From Thermohalobaculum sp039822785 (GTDB lineage: Bacteria > Pseudomonadota > Alphaproteobacteria > Rhodobacterales > Rhodobacteraceae), in assembly GCA_039822785.1 (NCBI GenBank), contig JBCBMO010000001.1, forward strand, positions 1 to 64,000: DNA of 64,000 bases, written 5' to 3'. This document shows positions 32,824 to 40,466 of the stretch, one piece after another. Position numbers and translations under genes: made by a program. Numbering within the stretch: position 1 is the stretch's first letter; the number at the start of each line of letters is the position of its first letter. The notes beneath the pieces were generated by a model. That model did no database searches and had not been told where the DNA came from. It saw only the letters and a program-made list of their open reading frames with translations.

Positions 32824-34206
32824 TCAGCCGATGACCCGGGTCAGCGCGGCATCCACGGCCCCGGTGATCGCGTCGATGTCATCGGCGGTGGCGATCAGCG
32901 GCGGGGCGAAGACCAGCGTGTTGTTGAACCCGGGCAGCGAGCGGTTGGTCATGCCGATCACGACCCCCTGCGCCATGCAGTCGTCGACGACGGCCTTCAC
33001 CCTCTTCTCGTCCATGGGCTCCTTGGTGGTGCGATCCACCACCAGCTCGGCACCGGCGAACAGGCCCTTGCCGCGGACATCGCCGATGACCGGGTGCTTC
33101 TCCATCAGCGCCTCCAGGTTCGCCTTCAGCCGGTCGCCCTGGACACGGGTGTTCTCGAGCAGCCCCTCGTCCTCGATGATCCGCATATTCTCCAACGCCG
33201 CGGCGGGGCCGGCGGTGCAGCCGCCGAAGGTAGAGATATCGCGGAACATCGACATCGGATCCGCCGCGTCGTCCTTGAAGGCCTCGAAGACCGCTTCGGT
33301 GGTCACGAGGCACGCGATGGCGGCGTAGCCCGAAGCGACACCCTTCGCCATGGTCACCATGTCCGGCTTTATGCCGTAGTGCTGATAGCCGAACCACTCA
33401 CCGGTGCGGCCGATGCCGCAGACGACCTCGTCGAGGTGCAGTAGCACGTCGTATTTGGCGCAGATCTCCTGCACCCGGGCCCAGTACCCCTCCGGCGGGG
33501 TGATGATGCCGCCGCCCGCGGTGATCGTCTCCAGGCAGAGCGCGCCGACCGTCTCCGGCCCCTCGCGCAGGATCACCGCCTCGATGGCGTCCGCAGCGGC
33601 CAGGCCATAGTCGGCAGCCTCGGGGTACTGGTTGCGATACTCCAGGCAGTGCGGCACCTCGACGAAGCCCGGCGCGAAGGGACCGTATTGCTCGGCCCGC
33701 TGCGGCTGGCCACAGGCCGCCAGCGTCGCATTGGTCGTGCCGTGATAGTCGCGCTCGCGGAACAGGATCTTGGTCTTCTGGCCGCCATAGCGCTTGTGCG
33801 CGATCTGGCGGACCATCTTGAAGGCTTTCTCGTTCGCCTCGGAGCCGGAATTGCAGTAGTAGACGCGGCTCATGCCCGGCATCTTCTCGATCAGCCGCGA
33901 GGCGAACTTAGAGTGTGGGATCGAGCCGAGGGAGCCCGAGAAGAAGTTCATCCGCACGAGCTGGTCGCGCACCGCATCGGCGATGGTCTCGCGCCCGTAG
34001 CCCACGTTGACGGTCCAGATCCCGCCGGAGACGGCGTCGATATGCTCCTTGCCGTTGCCGTCCCAGACGCGCAGGCCCTTGCCCTCGACGATGATGCGGG
34101 GGTCGGTGGTCTCCAGCGCCTTGTGCTGGAACATGTGGTGCCAGACGTGGGCCTTATCGTCCTCGACAATGTCCGACAGGTCGTTCGGCGACAGCGCATA
34201 GTCCAT
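32824..34206 (-). CDS. tpa: Taurine:pyruvate aminotransferase
   Basis: 460 residues, class III aminotransferase. The PLP lysine is K288 in MVTMAKGVASGY, and the ring-stacking aspartate is D259 in LHLDEVVCGIGRTG. YYCNSGSEANEKAFKMVRQ is the phosphate-binding region. It transfers the taurine amino group to pyruvate, giving sulfoacetaldehyde and alanine. ATG 34206 has AGGAG upstream at good spacing and fits the known N-terminus better than the longer open frame. This is the first gene of the leftward run to soeC, with a predicted TauR site 90-121 bases upstream. Confidence 0.95.
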   Translation of the reverse strand: MDYALSPNDLSDIVEDDKAHVWHHMFQHKALETTDPRIIVEGKGLRVWDGNGKEHIDAVSGGIWTVNVGYGRETIADAVRDQLVRMNFFSGSLGSIPHSKFASRLIEKMPGMSRVYYCNSGSEANEKAFKMVRQIAHKRYGGQKTKILFRERDYHGTTNATLAACGQPQRAEQYGPFAPGFVEVPHCLEYRNQYPEAADYGLAAADAIEAVILREGPETVGALCLETITAGGGIITPPEGYWARVQEICAKYDVLLHLDEVVCGIGRTGEWFGYQHYGIKPDMVTMAKGVASGYAAIACLVTTEAVFEAFKDDAADPMSMFRDISTFGGCTAGPAAALENMRIIEDEGLLENTRVQGDRLKANLEALMEKHPVIGDVRGKGLFAGAELVVDRTTKEPMDEKRVKAVVDDCMAQGVVIGMTNRSLPGFNNTLVFAPPLIATADDIDAITGAVDAALTRVIG

Positions 34207-34295
34207 GACGGGGCTCCTCTGACACGGGGCAGGGGCGGCGGGCCGACTGGCCGTTCCACCGCTGGCCGTACCCTGCACGAAATTCTCGCCACGGA

Positions 34296-34327
34296 TAGGG
34301 CCAATTTTCACCACTGACTAAAGCCAG
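34296..34327 (-). promoter_or_regulatory. Predicted TauR direct-repeat site ahead of tpa
   Basis: Read leftward: CTGGCTTTA (34327-34319), 14 bases, TTGGCCCTA (34304-34296). Sequence and spacing match the site ahead of xsc, giving the consensus CTGGCYTTA-N14-YTGGCCCTA. The position, 90 bases ahead of the tpa start, suits an activator. It is inferred from the repeat match and context. Confidence 0.65.
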
Positions 34328-34360
34328 ATGCGCGCTGTCCTGGCAAGGGCGGCCAGCGTA

Positions 34361-34382
34361 GGGTGCGTGCTCGCACGCACCC
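34361..34382. repeat. Short palindrome GGGTGCGTGC-TC-GCACGCACCC
   Basis: A perfect 10-base inverted repeat with a two-base loop, preceded by GCGTA at 34356-34360. The GCGTAGGGTG edge is shared with the two longer palindromes at 36719 and 52376, but the rest differs. It lies between the divergent tpa promoter and the GGCT-like gene. Confidence 0.75.
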
Positions 34383-34412
34383 CCCTGCGCTACCCCATCG
34401 AAGGAACCCGCG

Positions 34413-34772
34413 ATGCCCCATGACACGGCCACCGGGGCCGAGACCCGGCTTGCGACCTATGGCACGCTGGCGCCGGGGCGGGTGAACCACCATCAGCTCA
34501 GCGGCCTGCATGGGGCCTGGCTGGCGGGGACGGTGCGCGGTCACCTGTCCGAGGCCGGCTGGGGCGCGGCCCAGGGGTTTCCCGGCCTGACCCTCGACCC
34601 CGCGGGCCCGGCGGTCGCGGTCCACATCTTCGTCTCGCCCGGCTTGCCGGCCCAGTGGCCGCGTCTCGATGCCTTCGAGGGGCCAGGCTACCGCCGTGTG
34701 GTGACGCGCGCCGAGACGCCGGGCGGCGCCGTCGCCGTCTCGATCTACGAGGTCATCCGCCCTCAGTCGTAA
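34413..34772 (+). CDS. Gamma-glutamylcyclotransferase-like (GGCT/AIG2) protein
   Basis: 119 residues. LATYGTLAPG near the N-terminus is the substrate-binding loop of the GGCT fold, and the DAFEGPGYRR segment carries the catalytic glutamate. The VSIYEV end is typical. The family cleaves gamma-glutamyl amines or peptides to 5-oxoproline; the specific substrate is unknown. GAAGGAA precedes the ATG. Its 3' end overlaps the convergent GFA gene by ten bases. Confidence 0.82.
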   Translation: MPHDTATGAETRLATYGTLAPGRVNHHQLSGLHGAWLAGTVRGHLSEAGWGAAQGFPGLTLDPAGPAVAVHIFVSPGLPAQWPRLDAFEGPGYRRVVTRAETPGGAVAVSIYEVIRPQS

Positions 34773-35188
34773 TCGCTGAGATCGGTGGGCGCGTGGAGCA
34801 GGGTGCTGTCGTACTTCGGCAGGTCGTCGGTCATCTCGAGCCAGGGCAGTTTGCTCTGATAGTTTACGTGGAAGGTGGGTTGGAAGGCGTGCGGGTCCTC
34901 GAGCGAGGCGGCGTAGAGATGCATCCCGCCGGGGTAGTGATCGGCCTCGAACCCCATCGGCGCGCCGCAGGTGGCACAGAAATGCCGCTGCACCCCCGGT
35001 GAGCTCTCGTAGGTCCGCGGTGCCTCCCCGGTCCACCGAAAGTGCCGGAGCGGCACCCCGAGCCAGGCCACAACCGGTGCCGAGCAATGCCGCCTGCAGT
35101 CATCGCAATGACAGTAACAGGCCCAGGTGGGCTCGCCGTCGTACTCCCACGCTGTCTTCCTGCACAGGCAATAGCCGCGTGTCGGCAT
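34763..35188 (-). CDS. GFA-family (glutathione-dependent formaldehyde-activating-like) zinc protein, copy 1
   Basis: 141 residues. Zinc-binding cysteines occur in GYCLCRKTAW, CYCHCDDCRRHCSAP and HFCATCGAPMGFEA, the order found in the GFA/CENP-V fold. HYPGGMHLYAASLEDP completes the domain. The reaction is not established for most members. GGAGGGGG precedes ATG 35188. A near-identical paralogue lies at 36234-36704, and this copy has the intact C-terminus. Confidence 0.88.
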   Translation of the reverse strand: MPTRGYCLCRKTAWEYDGEPTWACYCHCDDCRRHCSAPVVAWLGVPLRHFRWTGEAPRTYESSPGVQRHFCATCGAPMGFEADHYPGGMHLYAASLEDPHAFQPTFHVNYQSKLPWLEMTDDLPKYDSTLLHAPTDLSDYD

Positions 35189-35340
35189 GCTCGCCCCCTC
35201 CGGACAAGTCCTGAGATTGACCGCCGGAATGAAGCCGGGTGTCAGCCTCCGAGAGCGTCGTTGATTTGTCGTGCTTGAGGAAGATCGTTGGCACGAAATA
35301 GTCCGACGGCGTCGAGACGTCCTGCTCCGATTGTGCCACC

Positions 35341-35436
35341 TCATTCTTCTTCTTCGGCGGGGGCGGGGGCGGGGGCGGGGGAGAGGGCGAGAAGGGCAGC
35401 GCAGAGAAGAGCGCGGAGGCGGCGAGAAAGGACCAT
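35341..35436 (-). pseudogene. Possible broken secreted protein: 31-codon signal-peptide frame ending in a G/C repeat
   Basis: The 351-base stretch 35189-35539 has no intact gene. On the minus strand ATG 35436, with AGGAG about 12 bases upstream, opens a 31-residue peptide. It has a basic start (VLSRRLRALL), a hydrophobic core, a Pro-Ala run ending in APA and then four Glu before TGA. Just after the repeat another frame continues as KKKNEVAQSEQDVS and TPSDYFVPTIFLKHDKSTT down toward the GFA start. A one-base slip in the run of C would join them. It is either a frameshifted small secreted protein or chance; I see no family match. Confidence 0.4.
35356..35381. repeat. Hexanucleotide (GGGGGC)n simple repeat
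   Basis: About four copies of GGGGGC in a row. On the minus strand it codes for the Ala-Pro tail of the small signal-peptide frame. Each GGGGG run is a likely slippage site for replication or sequencing. Confidence 0.85.
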
Positions 35437-35539
35437 CGGGTACAGGCTCCTGCTGAGGTCTCGGTCTGGCCGGGGACATAGCCCCCGCGCGCGTCTCTCT
35501 AGGGCGCGCGGGCCCGTCAGTCTTGGCGAGCGAATAGCC

Positions 35540-36175
35540 TTATTCCGTGGGCGCTGAGGTGCTTTCCACTATGTCGGCCTGTCCGGAGGGCGCGGGTCGC
35601 ATGATGATCGGCGGCACCTCATAGAGGAATTCGTCATTTGTCTCATCTGAGGCGGCATTGATCGCTTCGACGATCATGACACCGACGAGCGCACCCACCA
35701 GGCCCCCGGCGGCGGCCGCGGTCGACGCTGACTCGCGTCGATCCGCGATCGTCTTGTTGTATGGCTCTGCGATCACGGTGCAATCTTCACACCCGGCGAG
35801 GCGACAGGTGAGGGTCATCGGTGCTGTGCGATATCCGTAGAGCGGCACATGCACGGCGCCGGGCGTGCGAACCGTTGCGCCAAATTCCTCTAGGGCAACA
35901 TCACAGACCGCGCCAGCGAGTTCTTCTCCCGCCACCTCGTTTCCAAAATCGTTGATCCGTGGTGAATAGGTCCGCACTTCCATGATTTGCGTGCCGCGTT
36001 GCGCTGGCACCTGTTCGCCGGCGGCGCGGCGCTCAGCGTAGATGTCCGTGCTGGAGTTCGGGTCGGCCGATGCCCGAAGCACGACGACATCCGAAAGCGG
36101 CATGCCCGGTTGGGTACAGCCAGACACCGCTGCAACGAGGCTTACGCCTAGGACAAGAGCCCTCAGACGGTTCAT
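35540..36175 (-). CDS. Putative lipoprotein with one C-terminal membrane segment
   Basis: 211 residues. The N-terminus MNRLRALVLGVSLVAAVSGC has a lipobox (VSGC), so Cys20 is the probable acylated residue. A glycine-rich hydrophobic segment, AAAAGGLVGALVGVMIVEAI (about 155-174), resembles glycine-zipper stretches of outer-membrane lipoproteins. A CEDC pair lies just before it. No family is recognised. It stands between the two GFA copies, and the start at 36175 has GGGGGG upstream. Confidence 0.68.
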   Translation of the reverse strand: MNRLRALVLGVSLVAAVSGCTQPGMPLSDVVVLRASADPNSSTDIYAERRAAGEQVPAQRGTQIMEVRTYSPRINDFGNEVAGEELAGAVCDVALEEFGATVRTPGAVHVPLYGYRTAPMTLTCRLAGCEDCTVIAEPYNKTIADRRESASTAAAAGGLVGALVGVMIVEAINAASDETNDEFLYEVPPIIMRPAPSGQADIVESTSAPTE

Positions 36176-36233
36176 CCGACCCCCCTTCGATTTCACGAGT
36201 ACCCGCGTGAAATGGGACAGGTGGCAACGGCTT

Positions 36234-36704
36234 TCAACATGTGGAACAGAGGGGCTCAACGCTCTCGATGCAAAGCGGCGGCTGTGGACAAGCGCTGTCG
36301 GTGGAGGCGTGGAGCAGGGGGCCGTAGTATCTTCGGCAGATCGTCGGCCCTCTCGAGTGAGGGCAGCTTGCTCTGGTGTGGATGGGGAAGCTGGGTTTGA
36401 CGTACCGCGGGTCCTCTAGCGAGGCTGCGTAGAGGTGCATCCCGCCGGGGTAGTGATCGGCCTCGAAGCCCGTCGGCGCGCCGCAGGTGGCACAGAAATG
36501 CCGCCGCACCCCCGGCGAGCTCTCATAGGTCCGCGGCGCCTCCCCGGTCCAGCGAAAGTGCCTTGGTGGCACCCCGAGCCAGGCCACAACCGGCGCCGAG
36601 CAATGCCGCCGACAGTCGTCGCAGTGACAGTAGCAGGCCCAGGTGGGCTCGCCCACGTAGGACCATCTCGTCTTCCCGCACAGGCAAGATCCGCGTGTCG
36701 CCAT
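36234..36704 (-). CDS. GFA-family zinc protein, copy 2, frameshifted near the C-terminus
   Basis: 156 residues as read. From ATG 36704 the sequence matches copy 1 almost residue for residue (SCLCGKTRW, CYCHCDDCRRHCSAP, HFCATCGAP, HYPGGMHLYAASLEDP). After SFPIHTRA the frames diverge: copy 1 reads QSKLPWLE where this copy reads SCPHSRGP. The DNA between the matching points is 26 bases here and 27 in copy 1, so a one-base deletion has shifted the frame and given an unrelated tail. The zinc core is intact, so it may still fold. Another possibility is a recent duplicate on its way to loss. Confidence 0.72.
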   Translation of the reverse strand: MATRGSCLCGKTRWSYVGEPTWACYCHCDDCRRHCSAPVVAWLGVPPRHFRWTGEAPRTYESSPGVRRHFCATCGAPTGFEADHYPGGMHLYAASLEDPRYVKPSFPIHTRASCPHSRGPTICRRYYGPLLHASTDSACPQPPLCIESVEPLCSTC

Positions 36705-36718
36705 GCTCCCTCTACGTC

Positions 36719-36780
36719 GCGTAGGGTGGGGTTCGACCCCACCTCCCGCAGCGATGGTGGGGTCGAACCCCACCCTACGC
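36719..36780. repeat. Dispersed palindromic element, copy B (perfect 25-base arms, 12-base loop)
   Basis: Left arm 36719-36743 begins GCGTAGGGTGGGG and right arm 36756-36780 is its exact reverse complement; the loop is TCCCGCAGCGAT. Each arm itself contains the palindrome GGGGTTCGACCCC. A second copy with the same arm edges and loop lies at 52376-52437. It sits just ahead of GFA copy 2, between it and the formamidase gene. Confidence 0.9.
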
Positions 36781-36882
36781 ACGTAACGTCTCGGATGTGG
36801 AGCTGTCCGCCGTTCATGGCCGGCAGCCAAGTGGGGTCGGCACGCGCGAGGCGGTCCAGGCGACGACGTCGCGAGTGACGGG

Positions 36883-37830
36883 TCAGCTCGGCAGGCTGCT
36901 CTTGCTGATCATCATGTGCACGCCCTTCTCGCCATCCACCACCTGGGTGATACGCAGGTCGCCAGCAAGCGAAAGCAGCATGTAGGCTTGGTCGCGGCTG
37001 ATGCCGGCACGCTCGGAGACGAGGCGGATCATGTCGCGCAGGGCCTTGCGCATGGCCTCGTCCAGGGTCTCGTCGAAGCCCATAGAGATCAGCATGTCGG
37101 GGCGCTCGGCGAAGGGCTGGGTGATCGACATGTCCTTGCGCACGGTCAGGCGGAAGCGGCCCTGCAGCGCGGTCTCGAGCGCCGCGATACAGACCTCGCC
37201 GTCGCCCTGGCGCCCGTGACCGTCGCCGGCCGAGAACAGCGCCCCCTCGTTGAAGACAGGCAGATAGAGCGTCGTGCCGGGCGTCAGTTCCTTGTTGTCC
37301 ATGTTGCCGCCGAAGGCGCGCGGCTCGGGCGTCCCGATCCGGCCCCATTCCTTGGGCGGGGCGACGGCCATGATGCCGAAGAACGGATCGAGCGGCAGGT
37401 CCACGCCGATGGGCAGCCGACAGACACCTGCCGCCTCGTCCACGGCGATGTGCATGTGCTGGTAGTTGGTGAACTCGTCAGGCAGGGCGCCGAGGAGCGG
37501 CAGGATCGCCGTGAAGCCCCAGCTTTGCATGGGCTTGGCCTCGAGAATATCGACCTGCAGAACATCGCCTGGCATCGCGCCCGTCACGTGGACGGGGCCG
37601 GTCACCATGTGTGGACCAGCGCCCTTGGTCGGGCGGTGGGCCTTCATCGCCTCCACATGCGCGGGGATGACGCCCTCGCCGTCCGGCGGCAAGTCGGTCT
37701 CCTCGCAGGCCGGCAGGCAGTCCAGCGTCACCTCGTCACCGCTCTCTACGGTCAGCACGGGCGGCGTGGTGGCGTCGAAGTAGCCCCAGAAGAGGTTCTC
37801 GGGGCGCCAGTCTAGGTGATGGCTGGCCAT
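36883..37830 (-). CDS. fmdA: Acetamidase/formamidase
   Basis: 315 residues. GPVHVTGAMPGDVLQVDIL, GIMAVAPPKEWGRIGTPEP, FGGNMDNKEL and FSAGDGHGRQGDGEVC are hallmark motifs of the FmdA_AmdA family of zinc-dependent amidases that split formamide or acetamide to ammonia and acid. AAGGAGA precedes ATG 37830. It is the last gene of the leftward urtABCDE-type operon, 36 bases after urtE. This suggests that the transporter brings in short amides or urea as nitrogen sources, as in the FmdDEF system. Confidence 0.91.
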   Translation of the reverse strand: MASHHLDWRPENLFWGYFDATTPPVLTVESGDEVTLDCLPACEETDLPPDGEGVIPAHVEAMKAHRPTKGAGPHMVTGPVHVTGAMPGDVLQVDILEAKPMQSWGFTAILPLLGALPDEFTNYQHMHIAVDEAAGVCRLPIGVDLPLDPFFGIMAVAPPKEWGRIGTPEPRAFGGNMDNKELTPGTTLYLPVFNEGALFSAGDGHGRQGDGEVCIAALETALQGRFRLTVRKDMSITQPFAERPDMLISMGFDETLDEAMRKALRDMIRLVSERAGISRDQAYMLLSLAGDLRITQVVDGEKGVHMMISKSSLPS

Positions 37831-37866
37831 GGATGTCTCCTTGGTCGTCAGGGGTCGGTTAGGGGT

Positions 37867-38562
37867 TCAGACGTGCAGGAAGGCAGCGACGCCGTCGTCG
37901 TCCATGTCGGCGCCGCGCCCCGATTTCACGATGCGGCCGCGATCGATGACGGCGTAGGTGTCGGCGAGCGATCGGGCGAAGTCGTAGTACTGCTCGACCA
38001 GCAGGATCGCCATGCGCGCGCGCAGGCCCCGGATCGCTTCCTCGATCGCCTGGACGATCGAGGGCTGGATCCCCTCGGTCGGCTCGTCGAGGATCAGGAG
38101 GCGCGGCCGTCCGGCAAGGGCGCGACCGATGGCAAGCTGCTGCTGCTGGCCGCCCGAGAGATCGCCGCCCCGCCTGCGCCACATCTGGCCGAGCACCGGG
38201 AAGAGCGTGACGATCTCGTCGCGCAGCGCATCCGGCTCGGCGACGCCGTGGTTGCGCAGGACGATCTCGATGTTCTGGCCCACGGTAAGGTCGGCGAAGA
38301 TCTCGCGGCCCTGGGGCACATAGCCGATGCCGGCCCGGGCGCGGCGATGCGAGGGCAGGGCGGTGATATCCTCGCCGTCGAAGCGGATGGTGCCGCCATC
38401 GACGGGCATGATGCCCATCAGCGTGCGCAAGAGTGTGGTCTTGCCCGCGCCATTGCGGCCAAGAAGCGCGTGGCAGTCGCCCTCCGCGATGCCCATGGCG
38501 ACCCCGTCAAGCACCAGCGCTGAGCCGTAGCGCTGGCGCAGTCCCGCCACGCTCAGCAGCAT
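37867..38562 (-). CDS. urtE: Urea/short-amide ABC transporter ATP-binding protein UrtE
   Basis: 231 residues. Walker A GRNGAGKTT, Q-loop YVPQGREIF, signature LSGGQQQQLAIGRAL and Walker B LLILDEPTEGIQP are in place. YVPQGREIF followed by DLTV and the QQQQ-containing signature are typical of UrtE. It powers import with UrtD. The start is 14 bases past the urtD stop. Confidence 0.91.
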   Translation of the reverse strand: MLLSVAGLRQRYGSALVLDGVAMGIAEGDCHALLGRNGAGKTTLLRTLMGIMPVDGGTIRFDGEDITALPSHRRARAGIGYVPQGREIFADLTVGQNIEIVLRNHGVAEPDALRDEIVTLFPVLGQMWRRRGGDLSGGQQQQLAIGRALAGRPRLLILDEPTEGIQPSIVQAIEEAIRGLRARMAILLVEQYYDFARSLADTYAVIDRGRIVKSGRGADMDDDGVAAFLHV

Positions 38563-38575
38563 CCGGTCGATCCCG

Positions 38576-39325
38576 TCAGCGGCCAAGATACACCTCCCGC
38601 ACCCGGGCATTGGCACGGGCATCGGCCATGCGTCCCTCGAAGATCGGCGCCCCCTCGTGCAGGACCGTTACCCGGTCGGCGATCTCCTCGACGAAGGCCA
38701 TGTCGTGCTCGATGACCAGGACGGCCCGGTCAGGCGCCTTCAGCCGGCGCACGAGGTCGGCGGTATGCGCGGTCTCCTGCTCGGTCATCCCGGCGACGGG
38801 CTCGTCGAGCATGAGCAGTTTCGGGCGCTGCATGAGCAGCATGCCGATCTCGAGCCACTGTTTCTGGCCATGCGCCAGCGTGCCGGCCAATCGGTCGGCG
38901 GCATCGCCGAGGCCGATCTCGTCCAGCACCTCGGCCATCCGGCTGGCGCGCCGGCTGTCGGCCCAGTTCAGGATCTCGGCGCGGATCGAACGCGGCTCGA
39001 GCCGGAGCGCCAGTTCGAGGTTTTCGCGCACCGTCAGCGCATCGAAGACGCTGGGCTTCTGGAACTTCCGGCCGACGCCGGCCAGCGCGATCTCCGGTTC
39101 GGAGAGGCGCAAGAGATCGATGCTGCCGTCGAGCAGCACCTTGCCCGCCTTGGGCCGCGTCTTGCCGGTGATGACGTCGAGCAGCGTCGTCTTGCCCGCG
39201 CCGTTGGGGCCGATCACGCCGTGGATCTCGCCGTAGCGCGCGATGAAGCTGAGGCCTGGGATCGCAACGAAGTCCCCGAAGGAGACGCGCAGCCCGTCGA
39301 CCTGGATCGCCTGCTGTCGGCCCAT
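38576..39325 (-). CDS. urtD: Urea/short-amide ABC transporter ATP-binding protein UrtD
   Basis: 249 residues. Walker A GPNGAGKTT is followed by LLDVITGKTRPKAG, a marker of UrtD; GVGRKFQKPSVF and LAHGQKQWLEIGMLL (signature) precede Walker B LLMLDEPVAGMT. ATG 39325 lies one base after the urtC stop; a GTG nine bases upstream would overlap it and is a less likely start. Confidence 0.92.
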   Translation of the reverse strand: MGRQQAIQVDGLRVSFGDFVAIPGLSFIARYGEIHGVIGPNGAGKTTLLDVITGKTRPKAGKVLLDGSIDLLRLSEPEIALAGVGRKFQKPSVFDALTVRENLELALRLEPRSIRAEILNWADSRRASRMAEVLDEIGLGDAADRLAGTLAHGQKQWLEIGMLLMQRPKLLMLDEPVAGMTEQETAHTADLVRRLKAPDRAVLVIEHDMAFVEEIADRVTVLHEGAPIFEGRMADARANARVREVYLGR

Positions 39326-39326
39326 C

Positions 39327-40466
39327 TCACCCACCCTGACCGACCTCCGCCGCTGTCCCCGGTGCGCGGCTGCCGGCCGTTGCGGGCGCGGCGCGCAACC
39401 GTGGCAGGCGCAGATCCAGCAGACCGTTCGGCAGCGTGGTGACGATCAGCAGCACGACGCCCGCCAGAATGAAGGGCCAGAGATCCGGCGCAAAGCCGGT
39501 CAGCCAGAACTTGAGGGCGCTGATCAGCACGGCCCCGATCACAGCCCCCGCCAGCGCACCGCGCCCGCCTAGCGCCACCCAGACCGCAATCTCGATCGAG
39601 AGCTCGGGCGACAAGAGCTTCGGATTGATGATCCCGACCTGCGGCACATAGAGCGCACCGGCGATGGCCGCGATCATCGCCGACAGGGTCCAGACGGCGA
39701 GCTTGGGCCAGAGTGTGTCGTAGCCGAGGAAGCGCAGCCGGTCCTCCTCGTCGCGGATGGCGATCAGGATGCGGCCGAAGGGCGAGCGCATGAGGCGGCC
39801 ACAGCCGAGATAGATCCCGAGCGTCACGACGACTGAGACGGTCGCGAGGCCGACGATGGTCCCCTCGTCGCCCACGTCGAAGCCGAGCACCGTCGTGAAG
39901 CCGGTCATGCCGTTGTTGCCGCCGAAGCCGGTGTCGTTGCGGAACATCAGCAGCATGGCCACATAGGTCAGCGCCTGAGTGATGATCGCGAAGTAGACGC
40001 CCGCCACGCGCGAGCGGAACGAGAAGTAGCCATAGGCAAAGGCCAGCAGCCCCGGCAGCGCGAAGATCAAGAGCAGCGCATAGGGGAAGAACTCAAAGCC
40101 GAACCAGTGGACGGGCAGTTCGGTCCAGCCCATGAAGGTCATCACGTCGGGCGTCACGCCGTTATAGACGTAGCCGGCCTTCAGCATGTGCATCGCGACG
40201 AGATAGCCGCCGAAGGCGAAGAACAGCCCGTGTCCGAGGGACAGGATGCCAGCGTAGCCCCAGATCAGATCAAGCGCGATGGCGAGCAGCGCGAAGGTCG
40301 CGATCTGGCCCACGATGTTGGCAAAGTAGGGCGAGATGCCGGCCGGCCCGCCCGCGAGTGGCCCGCCCAGGATCGGCAGGGCGACGGCGATGGCGACCAT
40401 GGCGGCCGCGACCGCGCGGAACAGGCCCGGGCGCTCGACCCGGCCGACGGCATCGTTGGCGGCCAT
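39327..40466 (-). CDS. urtC: Urea/short-amide ABC transporter permease UrtC
   Basis: 379 residues, LivM-like, with about ten hydrophobic helices. GYAGILSLGHGLFFAFGGY, FGGNNGMTGF and GRILIAIRDEEDRLRFLGYD are typical of UrtC. It forms the inner-membrane channel with UrtB. The ATG shares one base with the urtB stop, which indicates coupling. Confidence 0.92.
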   Translation of the reverse strand: MAANDAVGRVERPGLFRAVAAAMVAIAVALPILGGPLAGGPAGISPYFANIVGQIATFALLAIALDLIWGYAGILSLGHGLFFAFGGYLVAMHMLKAGYVYNGVTPDVMTFMGWTELPVHWFGFEFFPYALLLIFALPGLLAFAYGYFSFRSRVAGVYFAIITQALTYVAMLLMFRNDTGFGGNNGMTGFTTVLGFDVGDEGTIVGLATVSVVVTLGIYLGCGRLMRSPFGRILIAIRDEEDRLRFLGYDTLWPKLAVWTLSAMIAAIAGALYVPQVGIINPKLLSPELSIEIAVWVALGGRGALAGAVIGAVLISALKFWLTGFAPDLWPFILAGVVLLIVTTLPNGLLDLRLPRLRAAPATAGSRAPGTAAEVGQGG

